DNA of 42,751 bases from the NCBI GenBank assembly GCA_910585355.1, contig CAJUDN010000019.1, positions 1-42,751 on the forward strand, given 5' to 3'. The DNA comes from an uncultured Lachnospiraceae bacterium (GTDB lineage: Bacteria > Bacillota_A > Clostridia > Lachnospirales > Lachnospiraceae). This document shows positions 1 through 8,128 of the stretch, one piece after another (position 1 is the first letter of the stretch; each line of letters begins with the position of its first letter). Both the position numbers and the translations under genes were made by a program. A model generated the notes under the pieces. The model had not been told where the DNA came from, did no database searches, and was given only the letters and a program-made list of their open reading frames with translations.

Positions 1-30
1 CTAGAGTGTGTCTGAAAATTGCTTTCTGGT
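1..30 (+). repeat. Solo terminal repeat of an IS/MITE-like element
   Basis: The window opens with CTAGAGTGTGTCTGAAAATT followed by GCTTTCTGG. The first 20 bases differ by one base from the terminal inverted repeat of the 179-bp element at 4776-4954. The first 27 or so also resemble 42592-42617. No matching inverted end is visible downstream before the permease gene, so this is either a solo end or a degraded element. Confidence 0.55.
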
Positions 31-56
31 AGCTGTGCGTTCCACTTCGTGGGAGG

Positions 57-110
57 TTTGGCCCAAATGAACGCGGCGTAGTAGGCTACGTTAAGTGAAT
101 TTGGGCCAAA
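57..110. repeat. Long perfect hairpin repeat
   Basis: The arms TTTGGCCCAAAT (57-68) and ATTTGGGCCAAA (99-110) are perfect 12-bp inverted repeats. Inside them is a second small stem, CGTAG-tagg-CTACG. It lies in the 255-base gene-free stretch at the left edge and has no T-tract, so it looks like a palindromic intergenic repeat rather than a simple terminator. Confidence 0.6.
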
Positions 111-117
111 TGACGCA

Positions 118-148
118 AAAAATTCGTTTATCGGTAAGACGAATTTTT
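118..148 (-). terminator. Probable terminator downstream of the AEC permease
   Basis: AAAAATTCGT (118-127) pairs perfectly with ACGAATTTTT (139-148) around an 11-base loop. On the minus strand the hairpin ends in a run of T. It sits about 110 bases past the permease stop. The stem is AT-rich, so termination efficiency is uncertain; the same AAAAATTCGT core occurs in the hairpin repeat at 26285-26344. Confidence 0.5.
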
Positions 149-255
149 AATGGCACAACGGTGACTACGGCCAGAAAATCCAACGCGGCAGTTGGGAAAA
201 TAGATAAGGAAATTTGGCTGAATATAATGCGGATAGAACGCCGGTCTGGTACTTT

Positions 256-1167
256 CTACAATATAATTTTTTCCGCAAACATATAAAATACAGGAACTGT
301 CACGATACAACAGATAGTGCTGAGGCAGACCGTTACCACCGAAAGCCTGTAATCCTTTTCATACTGCTTTGCAAAAATCGCAATGTTGGAACCCACCGGA
401 GTCCCGCAGGCAATGAGAATTACCTGTTTGATTTCCGTTTTCACACCGGGAATCAGGCTCAAAACAAGGAGCGTGGCCGCGGGAATTAAGATAAGGCGCA
501 GAACTGTACATACATATGCGCTCTTTGCCGCAAACATCTCCCGGAAATTCATTTTCGCCAGATAGGTTCCCAGAATAATCATCGCAAGAGGCGTATTCAT
601 ACTTCCGATACTGCCTAGGGTACTTACAATCACCTGGGGTACCGGAATTCTCAGGAAAAACAGCAGGATCCCGCCGAAAAAGGACAGTACCACCGGGTTC
701 CCGGCGATGGTTTTTACCCGCACTGCCTCCTTATCTCCGGTCAGAATGAAAACGCCATAGGTCCACTGTAAAATATTAAGAAGCGCAATGAAAGAAGCCA
801 GATAAAACACGGCCCCCTCCCCCAGTACAGCCTGCACCAGAGGGATTCCGATAAACCCTACGTTACAGAAGGAAGCCCCGAAATTTTCGATGGATCTTTT
901 TGTTCCAAAAGCCAGAAATGAAATTACCATGGCCACAAGAAGAGCCAGAAGCGCCATGGCGGCCGAAACGGCCAGATCGACGGCCCGCTCCGCCGTATAT
1001 TCCGTAATATACGACTTTAAGATTACACAGGGAATTACCACCCGGAGCAGAATAGCCCCCAGGTCCTTTCCTCCCTGTTCTGAAAGATATCCTTTTTTTA
1101 CAAGGAACATACCAACCGCAATCAAAAGAAACATGATGCAAATCTGCTTTAGTAAAATAATTTCCAT
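256..1167 (-). CDS. AEC-family (auxin efflux carrier) permease
   Basis: This 303-residue, very hydrophobic protein matches the AEC family (PF03547) in length and layout: about ten predicted membrane segments in two halves. Motifs typical of the family include the N-terminal LKQICIMFLLIAVGMFLVKKGYLS block, here only paraphrased as a Lys-Lys-Gly-Tyr turn after helix 1, the GFIGIPLVQA segment near residue 105, and a late CGTPVGSNIAIFA segment. Members export or import small organic anions such as malate or auxin-like compounds; the substrate cannot be predicted. The start is supported by a GAGGGGG ribosome site. It is transcribed divergently from the HD-LarE gene, with its own promoter at 1194-1222. 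Confidence 0.85.
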   Translation of the reverse strand: MEIILLKQICIMFLLIAVGMFLVKKGYLSEQGGKDLGAILLRVVIPCVILKSYITEYTAERAVDLAVSAAMALLALLVAMVISFLAFGTKRSIENFGASFCNVGFIGIPLVQAVLGEGAVFYLASFIALLNILQWTYGVFILTGDKEAVRVKTIAGNPVVLSFFGGILLFFLRIPVPQVIVSTLGSIGSMNTPLAMIILGTYLAKMNFREMFAAKSAYVCTVLRLILIPAATLLVLSLIPGVKTEIKQVILIACGTPVGSNIAIFAKQYEKDYRLSVVTVCLSTICCIVTVPVFYMFAEKIIL

Positions 1168-1193
1168 AATTTCCCCCTCTGATTTTATTATTT

Positions 1194-1222
1194 ATTATAC
1201 ACATTGCATGGCAATTTTCCAA
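1194..1222 (-). promoter_or_regulatory. Sigma-A-type promoter of the AEC permease
   Basis: On the minus strand TTGGAA (1217-1222) is followed after 17 bases by a perfect TATAAT (1194-1199), 27 bases before the start codon. Spacing and position fit a vegetative promoter. Confidence 0.6.
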
Positions 1223-1257
1223 GCAATTTCCCTTTCTTTTTTCTAATGTCTTTTTAG

Positions 1258-1286
1258 TTGTGACGCAGGCCTAAAAATGGTATAAT
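1258..1286 (+). promoter_or_regulatory. Sigma-A-type promoter of the HD-LarE gene
   Basis: TTGTGA (1258-1263), a 17-base spacer and a perfect TATAAT (1281-1286) lie upstream of the ATG at 1330. The -10 box is embedded in the palindrome at 1276-1307, so a bound repressor would block it directly. Confidence 0.65.
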
Positions 1287-1307
1287 GTCGCCAGACATGA
1301 TACCATT
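1276..1307. promoter_or_regulatory. Candidate operator palindrome over the -10 box
   Basis: The left arm AATGGTATAATGTC (1276-1289) and right arm GACATGATACCATT (1294-1307) pair at 13 of 14 positions around a 4-base spacer. The core matches the palindrome at 10533-10560 with the same 4-base spacing. Placement over a TATAAT box suggests a repressor site. The regulator is not encoded recognisably in the window. Confidence 0.5.
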
Positions 1308-1329
1308 TTCCCCAAAGGAGATTTACCCC

Positions 1330-2934
1330 ATGATTTCATATCAAAAATATAAATCCCTCTTCCAAGAGTATACCAGCCGATACGACAAATCCGACGGTCG
1401 TGTAGAATTGAAAATCGTTCATACCGAGGCCGTTGTTTCCATCATGGACAAAATCTGTAAACAGCGCCATCTGCCGGAACACACCAGCGCACTGGCATTC
1501 CTGTGCGCTCAGTTCCACGACATCGGCCGTTTTGAGCAGCTAAAACAGTTCAATACTTTCCTGGATCATACGAGCGTAAACCATGCTGCTTTAAGCTGCA
1601 GCATTCTGGAAGAAAACAAAATTTTAGATGAGCTTCCGGAAAACGATAAAAAGAAAATTCTCATCGCCATCGAAAACCATAATAAGCTTGAGATTGACTC
1701 CTCTGTTTTTTCCGCCGTCGAAAACGCCCGGGGGCCCAAGGCCCTTCAGGATGCCCGGGAGTGCCTGGAATTATGCAGGCTTATTCGTGATGCCGACAAA
1801 TGTGATATTTTCCGCGTCTTTGCCGAGGAAGATATGAATGATGTCATAGGCGTCCCTGAAGAAACCGTCGTTTCCGAAACTATCACTCCGGCGGTTCTCT
1901 GTGCCATACGGGAACACCGTTCTGTGGACAAGACCATACGCCAAACCCACCCGGATTATTGGATTAGTTTTCTTGGTTACTTCTTTGATATGAATTATCC
2001 GGAAAGCATAGAAATTGCCCGTTCACAGGAATATTACCGGATGCCTTTTGAACGGACTGTTTTTGCAAACCCGGAAACAAGAACCCAAATAGCCGAAGCT
2101 CTTGCAATCCTTGAAGATTACATGAATCATTTTTCCGGTATCAGGGCCGTCCCCAAATCTCTCTATGTATTTTTTAAGCATCACTCCTCCCTGGCCCTGG
2201 CTTTTTCCGGCGGCGCCGATTCTGCATATCTTTTGTTTGCGGCCGCAGCCTGCGGATGCGATATTCGCGCCTACTATGTTTCCACACCGTTCCAGCCGGC
2301 TTTCGAACTCTCCGATGCCAGACGCCTCGCTGATTCTCTTAAGGTTAAAATGACGGTTCTTTCCTTTAACGTACTGGAAAACGAAACTGTGAAAAAGAAC
2401 TCCAAAGATCGCTGCTATTACTGCAAAAACGAAATTTTCAGCCGTATTCTGAAAGCAGCCGCTTCTGACGGGTATAAGGAAATCATTGACGGTACCAACG
2501 CCTCCGATGATGCCGGAGACCGTCCGGGCATGCGCGCTTTAAAGGAGCTTAAGATCCTCTCCCCTCTTCGGGAATGCGGCATCACAAAAAAGGCGCTCAG
2601 GGCTTATTCCCGGGACGCCGGACTGTTCACCTGGAACAAACCGGCTTATGCCTGCCTGGCCACCAGAATTCCCTGTGGAATCGAAATTCAGCCCGAAGTC
2701 CTTCAAAACGTGGAATGGGCGGAAAGCCAACTCTCTTCCATGGGCTTTGAAGACTTCCGTGTGCGGGTATCCCCGGACCCGTCCGGAAATGATGGAGCCT
2801 ATGCTGCCAGGCTTCAGATCGCCGGGCATCAGCTTCCCCTTCTTATGGAACGGCGGGCAGAGCTTCTTTTTCTTTTAAAAGAGCGGTTTGGCAGCGTTCT
2901 TCTGGACCTGGAAACCAGAGCTTCTTCCCTGTAG
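1330..2934 (+). CDS. HD-domain / LarE-like PP-loop fusion protein
   Basis: This 534-residue protein joins two domains. Residues 1-265 resemble an HD phosphohydrolase, with H31, the pair H63-D64 in FHDIGR, and further histidines and an Asp at the usual spacing (D79-H80, D155-D158). Residues 270-534 resemble the sacrificial sulfur transferase LarE: PP-loop SGGADS (293-298), RCYYCK (361-366), and KPAYACLATRIP (437-448), whose Cys is at the position of the sulfur-donating Cys of LarE. LarE thiolates the nicotinate-derived precursor of the nickel-pincer cofactor. No larA, larB or larC is nearby. The ATG at 1330 is preferred over an in-frame ATG at 1285 because AAAGGAG lies just upstream and 1285 overlaps the -10 box. 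The HD substrate is unknown. Confidence 0.8.
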   Translation: MISYQKYKSLFQEYTSRYDKSDGRVELKIVHTEAVVSIMDKICKQRHLPEHTSALAFLCAQFHDIGRFEQLKQFNTFLDHTSVNHAALSCSILEENKILDELPENDKKKILIAIENHNKLEIDSSVFSAVENARGPKALQDARECLELCRLIRDADKCDIFRVFAEEDMNDVIGVPEETVVSETITPAVLCAIREHRSVDKTIRQTHPDYWISFLGYFFDMNYPESIEIARSQEYYRMPFERTVFANPETRTQIAEALAILEDYMNHFSGIRAVPKSLYVFFKHHSSLALAFSGGADSAYLLFAAAACGCDIRAYYVSTPFQPAFELSDARRLADSLKVKMTVLSFNVLENETVKKNSKDRCYYCKNEIFSRILKAAASDGYKEIIDGTNASDDAGDRPGMRALKELKILSPLRECGITKKALRAYSRDAGLFTWNKPAYACLATRIPCGIEIQPEVLQNVEWAESQLSSMGFEDFRVRVSPDPSGNDGAYAARLQIAGHQLPLLMERRAELLFLLKERFGSVLLDLETRASSL

Positions 2935-2991
2935 TAAAATACTTTGCAGCATTCTGCGTTTTCGCATGATCAGAACAGAGGACATGCAAAC

Positions 2992-3282
2992 CTACCTGAG
3001 CGACTGCGGATCCGCGTCATTTACAAAAGCAGTCTCATAATATTCGTTGAGCCACGCAACAGCCTCTTTAAGACCTTCCTGACTGAAAGCAAAGTCGCGG
3101 GAGGTCTTTTTCTCGTCCTCTGTCGCCGAAAAATTAAAAGGCCCCGGCCAGACAGTGGACCGGATTTTATCTCCTTCCTCACCGCCGGCTTTTTTTATCA
3201 TAAAATTCATACCTTTGTGGCTTCCTGTGAATACCGTCTTTTTTAAATATGGTATGGAAATCATGCCATCCAGATCAATCAT
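2992..3282 (-). CDS. Small conserved-type hypothetical protein
   Basis: A 96-residue soluble protein whose start is well supported by GGGGAGGTG. I do not recognise a family. It begins MIDLDGMISIPYLKKTVFTG, has a central segment rich in charged residues, and a WPGPFNF motif near residue 45, followed by a mainly helical C-terminal third containing EAVAWLNEYYE. There is no signal peptide or membrane segment. It stands alone, convergent with the HD-LarE gene. The strong ribosome site and normal codon use suggest a real gene; function is unknown. Confidence 0.6.
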   Translation of the reverse strand: MIDLDGMISIPYLKKTVFTGSHKGMNFMIKKAGGEEGDKIRSTVWPGPFNFSATEDEKKTSRDFAFSQEGLKEAVAWLNEYYETAFVNDADPQSLR

Positions 3283-3370
3283 TTTTTCTGCACCTCCCCG
3301 GGAAAATTATAACACTTTTTCTCTCTTCTGCCTATTGTAAATTCCCCGGTATCTAAGTATACTAAAACTA

Positions 3371-3540
3371 TTGTTACTGTTTACTGGTACCCTGTGAACG
3401 TGACTTCATATGCCCATTTAAGATTGCCTGCGGCAATGGGGCATGTGCTTTGGCCCCATTATGATACTGGCTCCCGGCCAATCAGCGAAGTGATTGACCG
3501 GAGAGTGAATAGTAACAAACGATTAGCTGCTGTTCACGGG
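3371..3540 (+). ncRNA. Highly structured leader with possible pseudoknot covering the ribosome site
   Basis: Bases 3371-3385 pair with 3504-3518 in a 15-bp stem with two G-U wobbles. Inside are a 10-of-11-bp hairpin (3474-3484 with 3491-3501) and three mutually exclusive pairings of the AATGGGGC segment at 3435-3442: with GCCCCATT at 3453-3460, with TGCCCATT at 3411-3418, and partly with the ATTGCC/GGCAAT hairpin at 3423-3437. CCCTGTGAAC (3390-3399) can also pair with GTTCACGGG (3532-3540), whose GGG is part of the GGGAGG ribosome site of the next gene. That pairing crosses the outer stem, giving a pseudoknot topology. I do not recognise a known riboswitch class. An alternative is a palindromic intergenic repeat. 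Confidence 0.45.
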
Positions 3541-3548
3541 AGGACATC

Positions 3549-4757
3549 ATGACTGCCATATTTCTTGCACCGTTGTATCTCATATTGAATGGTTACGTTT
3601 TACTCTGGCTCTATTCCTGGGCTGAAGCCCTTTTTAACGGGTTTCGCTCTCCCTGGTTTAGGATCCCCGCGGCTGTCCTTTATCTTTTTTTCTCCCTGAC
3701 GCCCTTAACGGGTCTTTTGATCACCAGGAACCCCTTCCATCGTATCTTAAAAATACTGGGAAATTACTGGCTGGGAACGCTGGAGTACGTGCTCCTGTTC
3801 GTCCTGCTTTTTGATGCCATCCGCCGGATCACCGGACACTCCTTTCTGATTCGTTATCGTTACCCCTCGATGCTTCATGCGTGGCCTAAAAGCCTTTTGC
3901 TGTTCGGCGGCCTGGCCGTTCTTCTCGTGTGTTCTTTAAGTTTATATGGAATCATACACGCAAAAAATATCAGAGTCCGTCATTACACGGTTACTCTTGA
4001 TAAGTCCTGTAAACTTTCCGGCCTTAAGATTGCCCTGATCGCCGATCTTCATTTAGGCTATAACTCCACCGAGCGTCACATAAAAAGAATCGTGGAAGCC
4101 ATCAACCAGGAAAAGCCGGACCTTATTTGCGTCGCGGGGGACTTTTTCGACAATGAATATGAAGCCATTAAAAATCCGGAAACCCTGGCCGGACTTCTTG
4201 CCTCCCTGAAAAGCACCTATGGAACTTATGGCTGTCTTGGCAACCACGATGTCAATGAAAAAATTCTTGCAGGATTTACTTTTCCCCACCGGGAGGGGCT
4301 GAGCCGGGACCAGCGTTTTATGGACTTTTTAGATTCTGCGGACATAAACGTTTTAGAAGACGAGACCGTTTTTCTCTCCGACAGCTTTTATCTCTCCGGC
4401 AGAAAAGATCCAGATATGGCAAAGAAGGAAGCGGATACCAGACTTTCCTATGACGCCCTGATCCACGGACTGGACCAGTCTTTCCCCATTATTGTCATGG
4501 ATCATCAGCCCCGGGAGCTTGCGCTGGGAGAAGCTGCGGGGGCGGACCTCATCCTTTCCGGCCATACCCATGGCGGCCAGATGTTTCCTGCCAGTCTCTT
4601 TATGCCCCTTTTCTGGAAAAATCCATGGGGCGTCAAAAAAACAGGGGCCATGACCTCCGTGGTCACCTCCGGCGCCGGGGTCTGGGGCCCGGCCATGCGG
4701 ATAGGATCCGATTGTGAAATTGTTATTTTGGATGTGGCCTTTCGCCCGAAACCGTGA
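3549..4757 (+). CDS. Membrane-anchored metallophosphoesterase (YkuE/YaeI-like)
   Basis: A 402-residue protein with about four membrane helices in residues 1-135 and a calcineurin-like phosphoesterase domain after that. All dinuclear-metal motifs are visible: ADLHLG (165-170), GDFFDN (197-202), GNHD (231-234), a late DHQP, and GHTHGG (338-343). Family members of this architecture act on phosphoester substrates at the membrane surface; YkuE of Bacillus is wall-associated. The substrate here is unknown. The start is set by GGGAGG with short spacing. It is a single-gene unit preceded by the structured leader and followed closely by the MITE-like element. Confidence 0.85.
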   Translation: MTAIFLAPLYLILNGYVLLWLYSWAEALFNGFRSPWFRIPAAVLYLFFSLTPLTGLLITRNPFHRILKILGNYWLGTLEYVLLFVLLFDAIRRITGHSFLIRYRYPSMLHAWPKSLLLFGGLAVLLVCSLSLYGIIHAKNIRVRHYTVTLDKSCKLSGLKIALIADLHLGYNSTERHIKRIVEAINQEKPDLICVAGDFFDNEYEAIKNPETLAGLLASLKSTYGTYGCLGNHDVNEKILAGFTFPHREGLSRDQRFMDFLDSADINVLEDETVFLSDSFYLSGRKDPDMAKKEADTRLSYDALIHGLDQSFPIIVMDHQPRELALGEAAGADLILSGHTHGGQMFPASLFMPLFWKNPWGVKKTGAMTSVVTSGAGVWGPAMRIGSDCEIVILDVAFRPKP

Positions 4758-4775
4758 TAAGATAGGAGATGGAAC

Positions 4776-4954
4776 ACTAGAGCGTGTCTGAAAATTAAAA
4801 AATGCACAAAATCTGGCGAGAAGTAGTACAAAAATGCTCGTAAAACCCGGGTGAGCATGTGTTTAAAAGCGATATAACGGGCCGACTATAGCACTATTTT
4901 TGTCAGTTTTCGGCATATTGACAAGAAACTGTTAATTTTCAGACACGCTCTAGT
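4776..4954. mobile_element. 179-bp MITE-like element with 23-bp terminal inverted repeats
   Basis: The outer 23 bases, ACTAGAGCGTGTCTGAAAAT plus TAA, at 4776-4798 are the exact inverted complement of 4932-4954. There is no coding capacity. The right-hand 63 bases recur in inverse orientation at 42690-42751. The palindromic CTAG at each tip may be the target or its duplication. Together this fits a non-autonomous element mobilised by an insertion sequence encoded elsewhere; the IS family is not determined. The rest of the 4758-5142 gap holds nothing else that I can identify except a small ACTTC/GAAGT hairpin just right of the element. Confidence 0.8.
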
Positions 4955-5142
4955 ACTTCGTACATGAAGTTCCTGTGTAAATTTTCGAGAATATCTATTT
5001 GAGTATGCAGGTTCAGAAACGGAAGCGCAGGGGGCTTTGCCAAGTATTCTGGACTTATGCAATGGGGAAAATAGACCGAAATATTTGCACAAGGGTTTTC
5101 AGGGCGGAGTACTGGGCTAAATCAGGAAAGGACGAAAAAAAC

Positions 5143-6318
5143 ATGAAAAAGTTTATCCGCTCTCTTGTGGACACCTATGAAGAACAGTTAAAAGAAATCC
5201 GTCATCACCTTCATGAATATCCAGAGCTTTCCTTCGAGGAATATAAAACAGCTCAGTATATTCGCGAAGCTCTGACCCAGATGGGAATTTCCCTTCAAGA
5301 GGGAATAACGGGCACCAGCACTGTGGGAATTCTTAAAGGCGCAGAGCCCGGGCCCTGCATCGCCTTCCGTGCAGATATTGACGCTCTTCCGGTAAATGAA
5401 AGCAATGAACTTCCCTACAAATCTAAAACTCCTGGTATTATGCATGCCTGTGGTCACGATACCCACACCGCATGTCTCCTGGTATTTGCGAAAATACTTT
5501 CTTCCCATAAAGAATTAGTTAAAGGAACTGTTAAATTTATTTTCCAGGCTGCGGAAGAAAAACTTCCGGGAGGTGCAAAAGCGCTCTGCGCCGACGGGGC
5601 CATGAAAGATGTGGATATGGTTCTTGGCTTCCACTGCTCTTCTTCTTTCCCGTTGGGAACCGTTGCAGTCTGCCGGGGCGCTACTTCTGCCGCCATTGGT
5701 ATTTATGAAATTAAAATCCAGGGCAAAGGCGGCCATGGAAGCTCTCCCCACAATGCAAAAAATCCCGTTCCTGTCGCCTGTATGGTGGGTTCCGCCTTAA
5801 ATCAGATTCTGGCTGAGAAAAAGGACCCCACAGAAGGCGGCGTATTCACTGTCTCCTACATGAACGGCGGCCAGTATCCTAACATTATCACCGACAAAGT
5901 GACCATGGGAGGCAATGTCCGCACCTTAAATAACGAACTGATCAGCCGTGTCTTTGACAGTATACGTTCCATCAGCAGCGGGATTTGTGAGGGATACGGC
6001 CTTACCTGTGACGTGACCACGACTCTTGGTTATCCGGCTACCATAAATGTGGACGAATACACCGATGCCATCATGGAAGCCGCCGTACAGATGGACTATA
6101 TGGCAGTGGAAAAACCGACGACCCTAGGAGGCGAGGATTTTGCATATTATCTTTTAGAAAAACCCGGCGCCTACTTCCATGTGGGAATGGCCGACCCAGA
6201 GCGCCCCGTCACCTCCTCCCCCCACCACAACTGCAATTTCCAGCTGGATGAGCGCGGGCTCCGCATAGGACTGGAAATGGAGCTGGCTCTTTACCTAAAA
6301 CTCACAAAACAAATGTAA
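5143..6318 (+). CDS. M20-family amidohydrolase (N-acyl-amino-acid/hippurate hydrolase type)
   Basis: This 391-residue protein has the M20D layout: an N-terminal zinc peptidase domain interrupted by a dimerisation domain (about 185-295). Visible metal and catalytic residues are C103 and H105 in HACGHDTHTA, E138-E139 in AAEEKLPGG, H164, and the late SSPHHN (358-363). GGEDFAYY (329-336) is also characteristic. It should deacylate N-acyl amino acids or a related amide in the cytoplasm; there is no signal peptide. The ATG at 5143 follows AGGAAAGGA and is preferred over an in-frame ATG at 4999, which would add 48 residues unlike the family. It may form a unit with the next gene (37 bases apart). 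Confidence 0.85.
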   Translation: MKKFIRSLVDTYEEQLKEIRHHLHEYPELSFEEYKTAQYIREALTQMGISLQEGITGTSTVGILKGAEPGPCIAFRADIDALPVNESNELPYKSKTPGIMHACGHDTHTACLLVFAKILSSHKELVKGTVKFIFQAAEEKLPGGAKALCADGAMKDVDMVLGFHCSSSFPLGTVAVCRGATSAAIGIYEIKIQGKGGHGSSPHNAKNPVPVACMVGSALNQILAEKKDPTEGGVFTVSYMNGGQYPNIITDKVTMGGNVRTLNNELISRVFDSIRSISSGICEGYGLTCDVTTTLGYPATINVDEYTDAIMEAAVQMDYMAVEKPTTLGGEDFAYYLLEKPGAYFHVGMADPERPVTSSPHHNCNFQLDERGLRIGLEMELALYLKLTKQM

Positions 6319-6355
6319 TACTTGAAAATACTTATTAAAAAGGATGGTGAATTTC

Positions 6356-6754
6356 ATGCCTGCGTTATCTTCTAAGCGTCTCAGGACATATTTCCTTGTG
6401 AGCATTGTTACCGGTATTTTATATGCATTTTTAAACCGTGATTCCAATTCCACATACCAGATTATTGACGGATTGTTTGCGGCGGGAGTGCTTCCCATGG
6501 TTGCCGGCCTGTTTCTGCTCTCCAAATCCATGGACGCTTTTGACCTGAAAGCCTATGCAAAAGACAAGCTTAATAAGCGCAGCAATCCGGATTCCGATTC
6601 CGACAGCTCTGATTGTTCCGGAGCAAAAGAAAAAGTGGAACCCGACACCGCTCCTCTGCCCAAAAAAGAATCTGCTCCTTCTTTTCGGGAGCCGCTTCTT
6701 GTGGGCGCCATTTTCTGCCTTGCCTCTATATTTTCATCAATGATACTTTTATAA
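6356..6754 (+). CDS. Small membrane protein, DUF3899-like
   Basis: A 132-residue protein with two membrane segments near the N-terminus (about residues 8-24 and 33-52), an acidic Ser/Asp-rich cytoplasmic stretch (about 70-105), and a third hydrophobic segment at the C-terminus. The helix pair with LFAAGVLPMVAGLFLLSKS followed by a DAFDL-type sequence resembles DUF3899 proteins of Firmicutes; function is unknown. Start 6356 is chosen because AAAAGGATGGTG lies just upstream; an ATG at 6344 is possible. It follows the M20 amidohydrolase in the same direction. Confidence 0.55.
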   Translation: MPALSSKRLRTYFLVSIVTGILYAFLNRDSNSTYQIIDGLFAAGVLPMVAGLFLLSKSMDAFDLKAYAKDKLNKRSNPDSDSDSSDCSGAKEKVEPDTAPLPKKESAPSFREPLLVGAIFCLASIFSSMILL

Positions 6755-6879
6755 TATGAAAAAAGCAGCCCGACAGAGCGGATTTTGAATGTTTTCAGAG
6801 CGCTAAACGTCCAGTGGATGCTTGTCCAGCGCCGACTGCAGCGGAGCGAAGACGCGTGAGCATGAAATGCGGAGCAATC

Positions 6880-6915
6880 CGTAGGCATCAGGGGTTAAAA
6901 TACCTTTTGACCCCA
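6880..6915. repeat. Imperfect hairpin before the amidohydrolase pair
   Basis: GGGGTTAAAA and TTTTGACCCC face each other around TACC, a hairpin with one mismatch, in the 190-base gap after the DUF3899-like gene. It lacks a clean T-tract. It could be a weak terminator or a palindromic repeat; no promoter is clear in this gap. Confidence 0.35.
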
Positions 6916-6946
6916 ATATCAATATGAAAGGAGTGTGCATAAAAAA

Positions 6947-8128
6947 TTGCTGCTGATTAAAAATGGAAACTTAATTACCATGGCCGGACTTTATGAACAA
7001 ACCGGCGACATACTGATTGACGATGGAAAAATCGTGAAGGTTGGACAAGTGGGGGAGGTTCCTGAAAACTGCGAGATGATTGACGCCGCCGGGCGGACCG
7101 TAACTCCGGGGCTTGTGGAAGCTCACTGCCACATGGGGCTCTGGGGAACCGCGTGTCAGGAAGAGATGGATGGTAACGAAAGTACCAGTCCTGCGCTTCC
7201 GGGGCTCAGAGGCCTGGATGCCGTTAATCCCGAAGACGCCACTTTTGACGCAGCTCTGCGCCATGGCATTACCACCGTTGTCACCGGGCCGGGAAGCGGA
7301 AATATCATCGGCGGAACTTTTATGGCCATAAAAACTGCCGGAGAGGACGTGGATTCCCGGATTGTCCGTCAGGAGCTAGCCATGAAAATGGCTCTGGGCG
7401 AGAATCCCAAGACCAATTTCGGGAAGCGCGGTATGGCGCCAAAAACCCGAATGATGAATGCCGCCATCATGCGGGAACAGCTTTTCAAAGCAAAAGAATA
7501 TTATGAGAATTATAAGGTAAACGGCCAGAAGCCCGATTTCCCCTTTGATTTCCATATGCATTCCCTGATGCGTGTTTTTGAGGGAATGCGTGTAAAAATC
7601 CATGCTCATCAGGCGGACGATATCCAGACAGCCATCCGCATTGCCAATGAATTTGGCCTTCGTTATTCCATTGAGCACTGCACCGAGGGCTATATGATCC
7701 CGGAGGTTCTTAAGAAAAACAACGCACAATGCCTCCTTGGCCCCACTGTGGGCGGAAAGAGCAAAGTGGAAATCCAAAACCGCTCCTTCGATGCCGGACG
7801 GATTCTGGAGGAGGCGGGAATAACCTTTGCACTCATCACCGACGCTCCCTTCGTTCCCATCGAAAACCAGCTTCTCCAGGTGGCTCTCTATGTGAAGAAC
7901 GGCATGTCCAGAGAAATGGCCATCCGCAGTGTTACCTTAAACGCCGCTAAAATTACGGACATCGATGCCAGAGTCGGCAGCATTGAGCCAGGCAAAGACG
8001 CCGACGTGGTAATCTGGGATGTGGAGCCGTTAGCCACAATGAGCCAGGCGGGAACCGTCATCATCGACGGCAGGATCGCATATCAGAGAAAGGCAGGTGA
8101 GAGCAATGTTGATTATCCAAAACTGTAA
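6947..8128 (+). CDS. Metal-dependent amidohydrolase (catalytically intact paralogue)
   Basis: An amidohydrolase-superfamily protein of about 393 residues. Ligand-type residues are present: H60 and H62 in VEAHCH, H219 and H221 in KIHAHQ, H244 in SIEHC, and D299 in LITDAP. The C-terminal GSIEPGKDADVVIWD is the classic composite-domain signature of imidazolonepropionase/dihydroorotase-like enzymes. It should hydrolyse a cyclic or linear amide in the cytoplasm; substrate unknown. The start is not obvious. AAAGGAG at 6927-6933 is too close to an in-frame GTG at 6935 but 13 bases from TTG at 6947. TTG gives MLLIKNGN, which aligns exactly with MLIIQNCN of the next gene, so I prefer 6947. It overlaps the next gene by 23 bases. 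Confidence 0.8.
   Translation: MLLIKNGNLITMAGLYEQTGDILIDDGKIVKVGQVGEVPENCEMIDAAGRTVTPGLVEAHCHMGLWGTACQEEMDGNESTSPALPGLRGLDAVNPEDATFDAALRHGITTVVTGPGSGNIIGGTFMAIKTAGEDVDSRIVRQELAMKMALGENPKTNFGKRGMAPKTRMMNAAIMREQLFKAKEYYENYKVNGQKPDFPFDFHMHSLMRVFEGMRVKIHAHQADDIQTAIRIANEFGLRYSIEHCTEGYMIPEVLKKNNAQCLLGPTVGGKSKVEIQNRSFDAGRILEEAGITFALITDAPFVPIENQLLQVALYVKNGMSREMAIRSVTLNAAKITDIDARVGSIEPGKDADVVIWDVEPLATMSQAGTVIIDGRIAYQRKAGESNVDYPKL

Noticed and set aside
1285..1329. Upstream start of the HD-LarE protein
   Set aside because: This ATG overlaps the -10 box and would precede any transcript start; the ATG at 1330 has an AAAGGAG site.
3371..3540. Known riboswitch such as TPP, SAM or cobalamin
   Set aside because: I could not match the conserved core sequences of these classes; only the general structure is reported.
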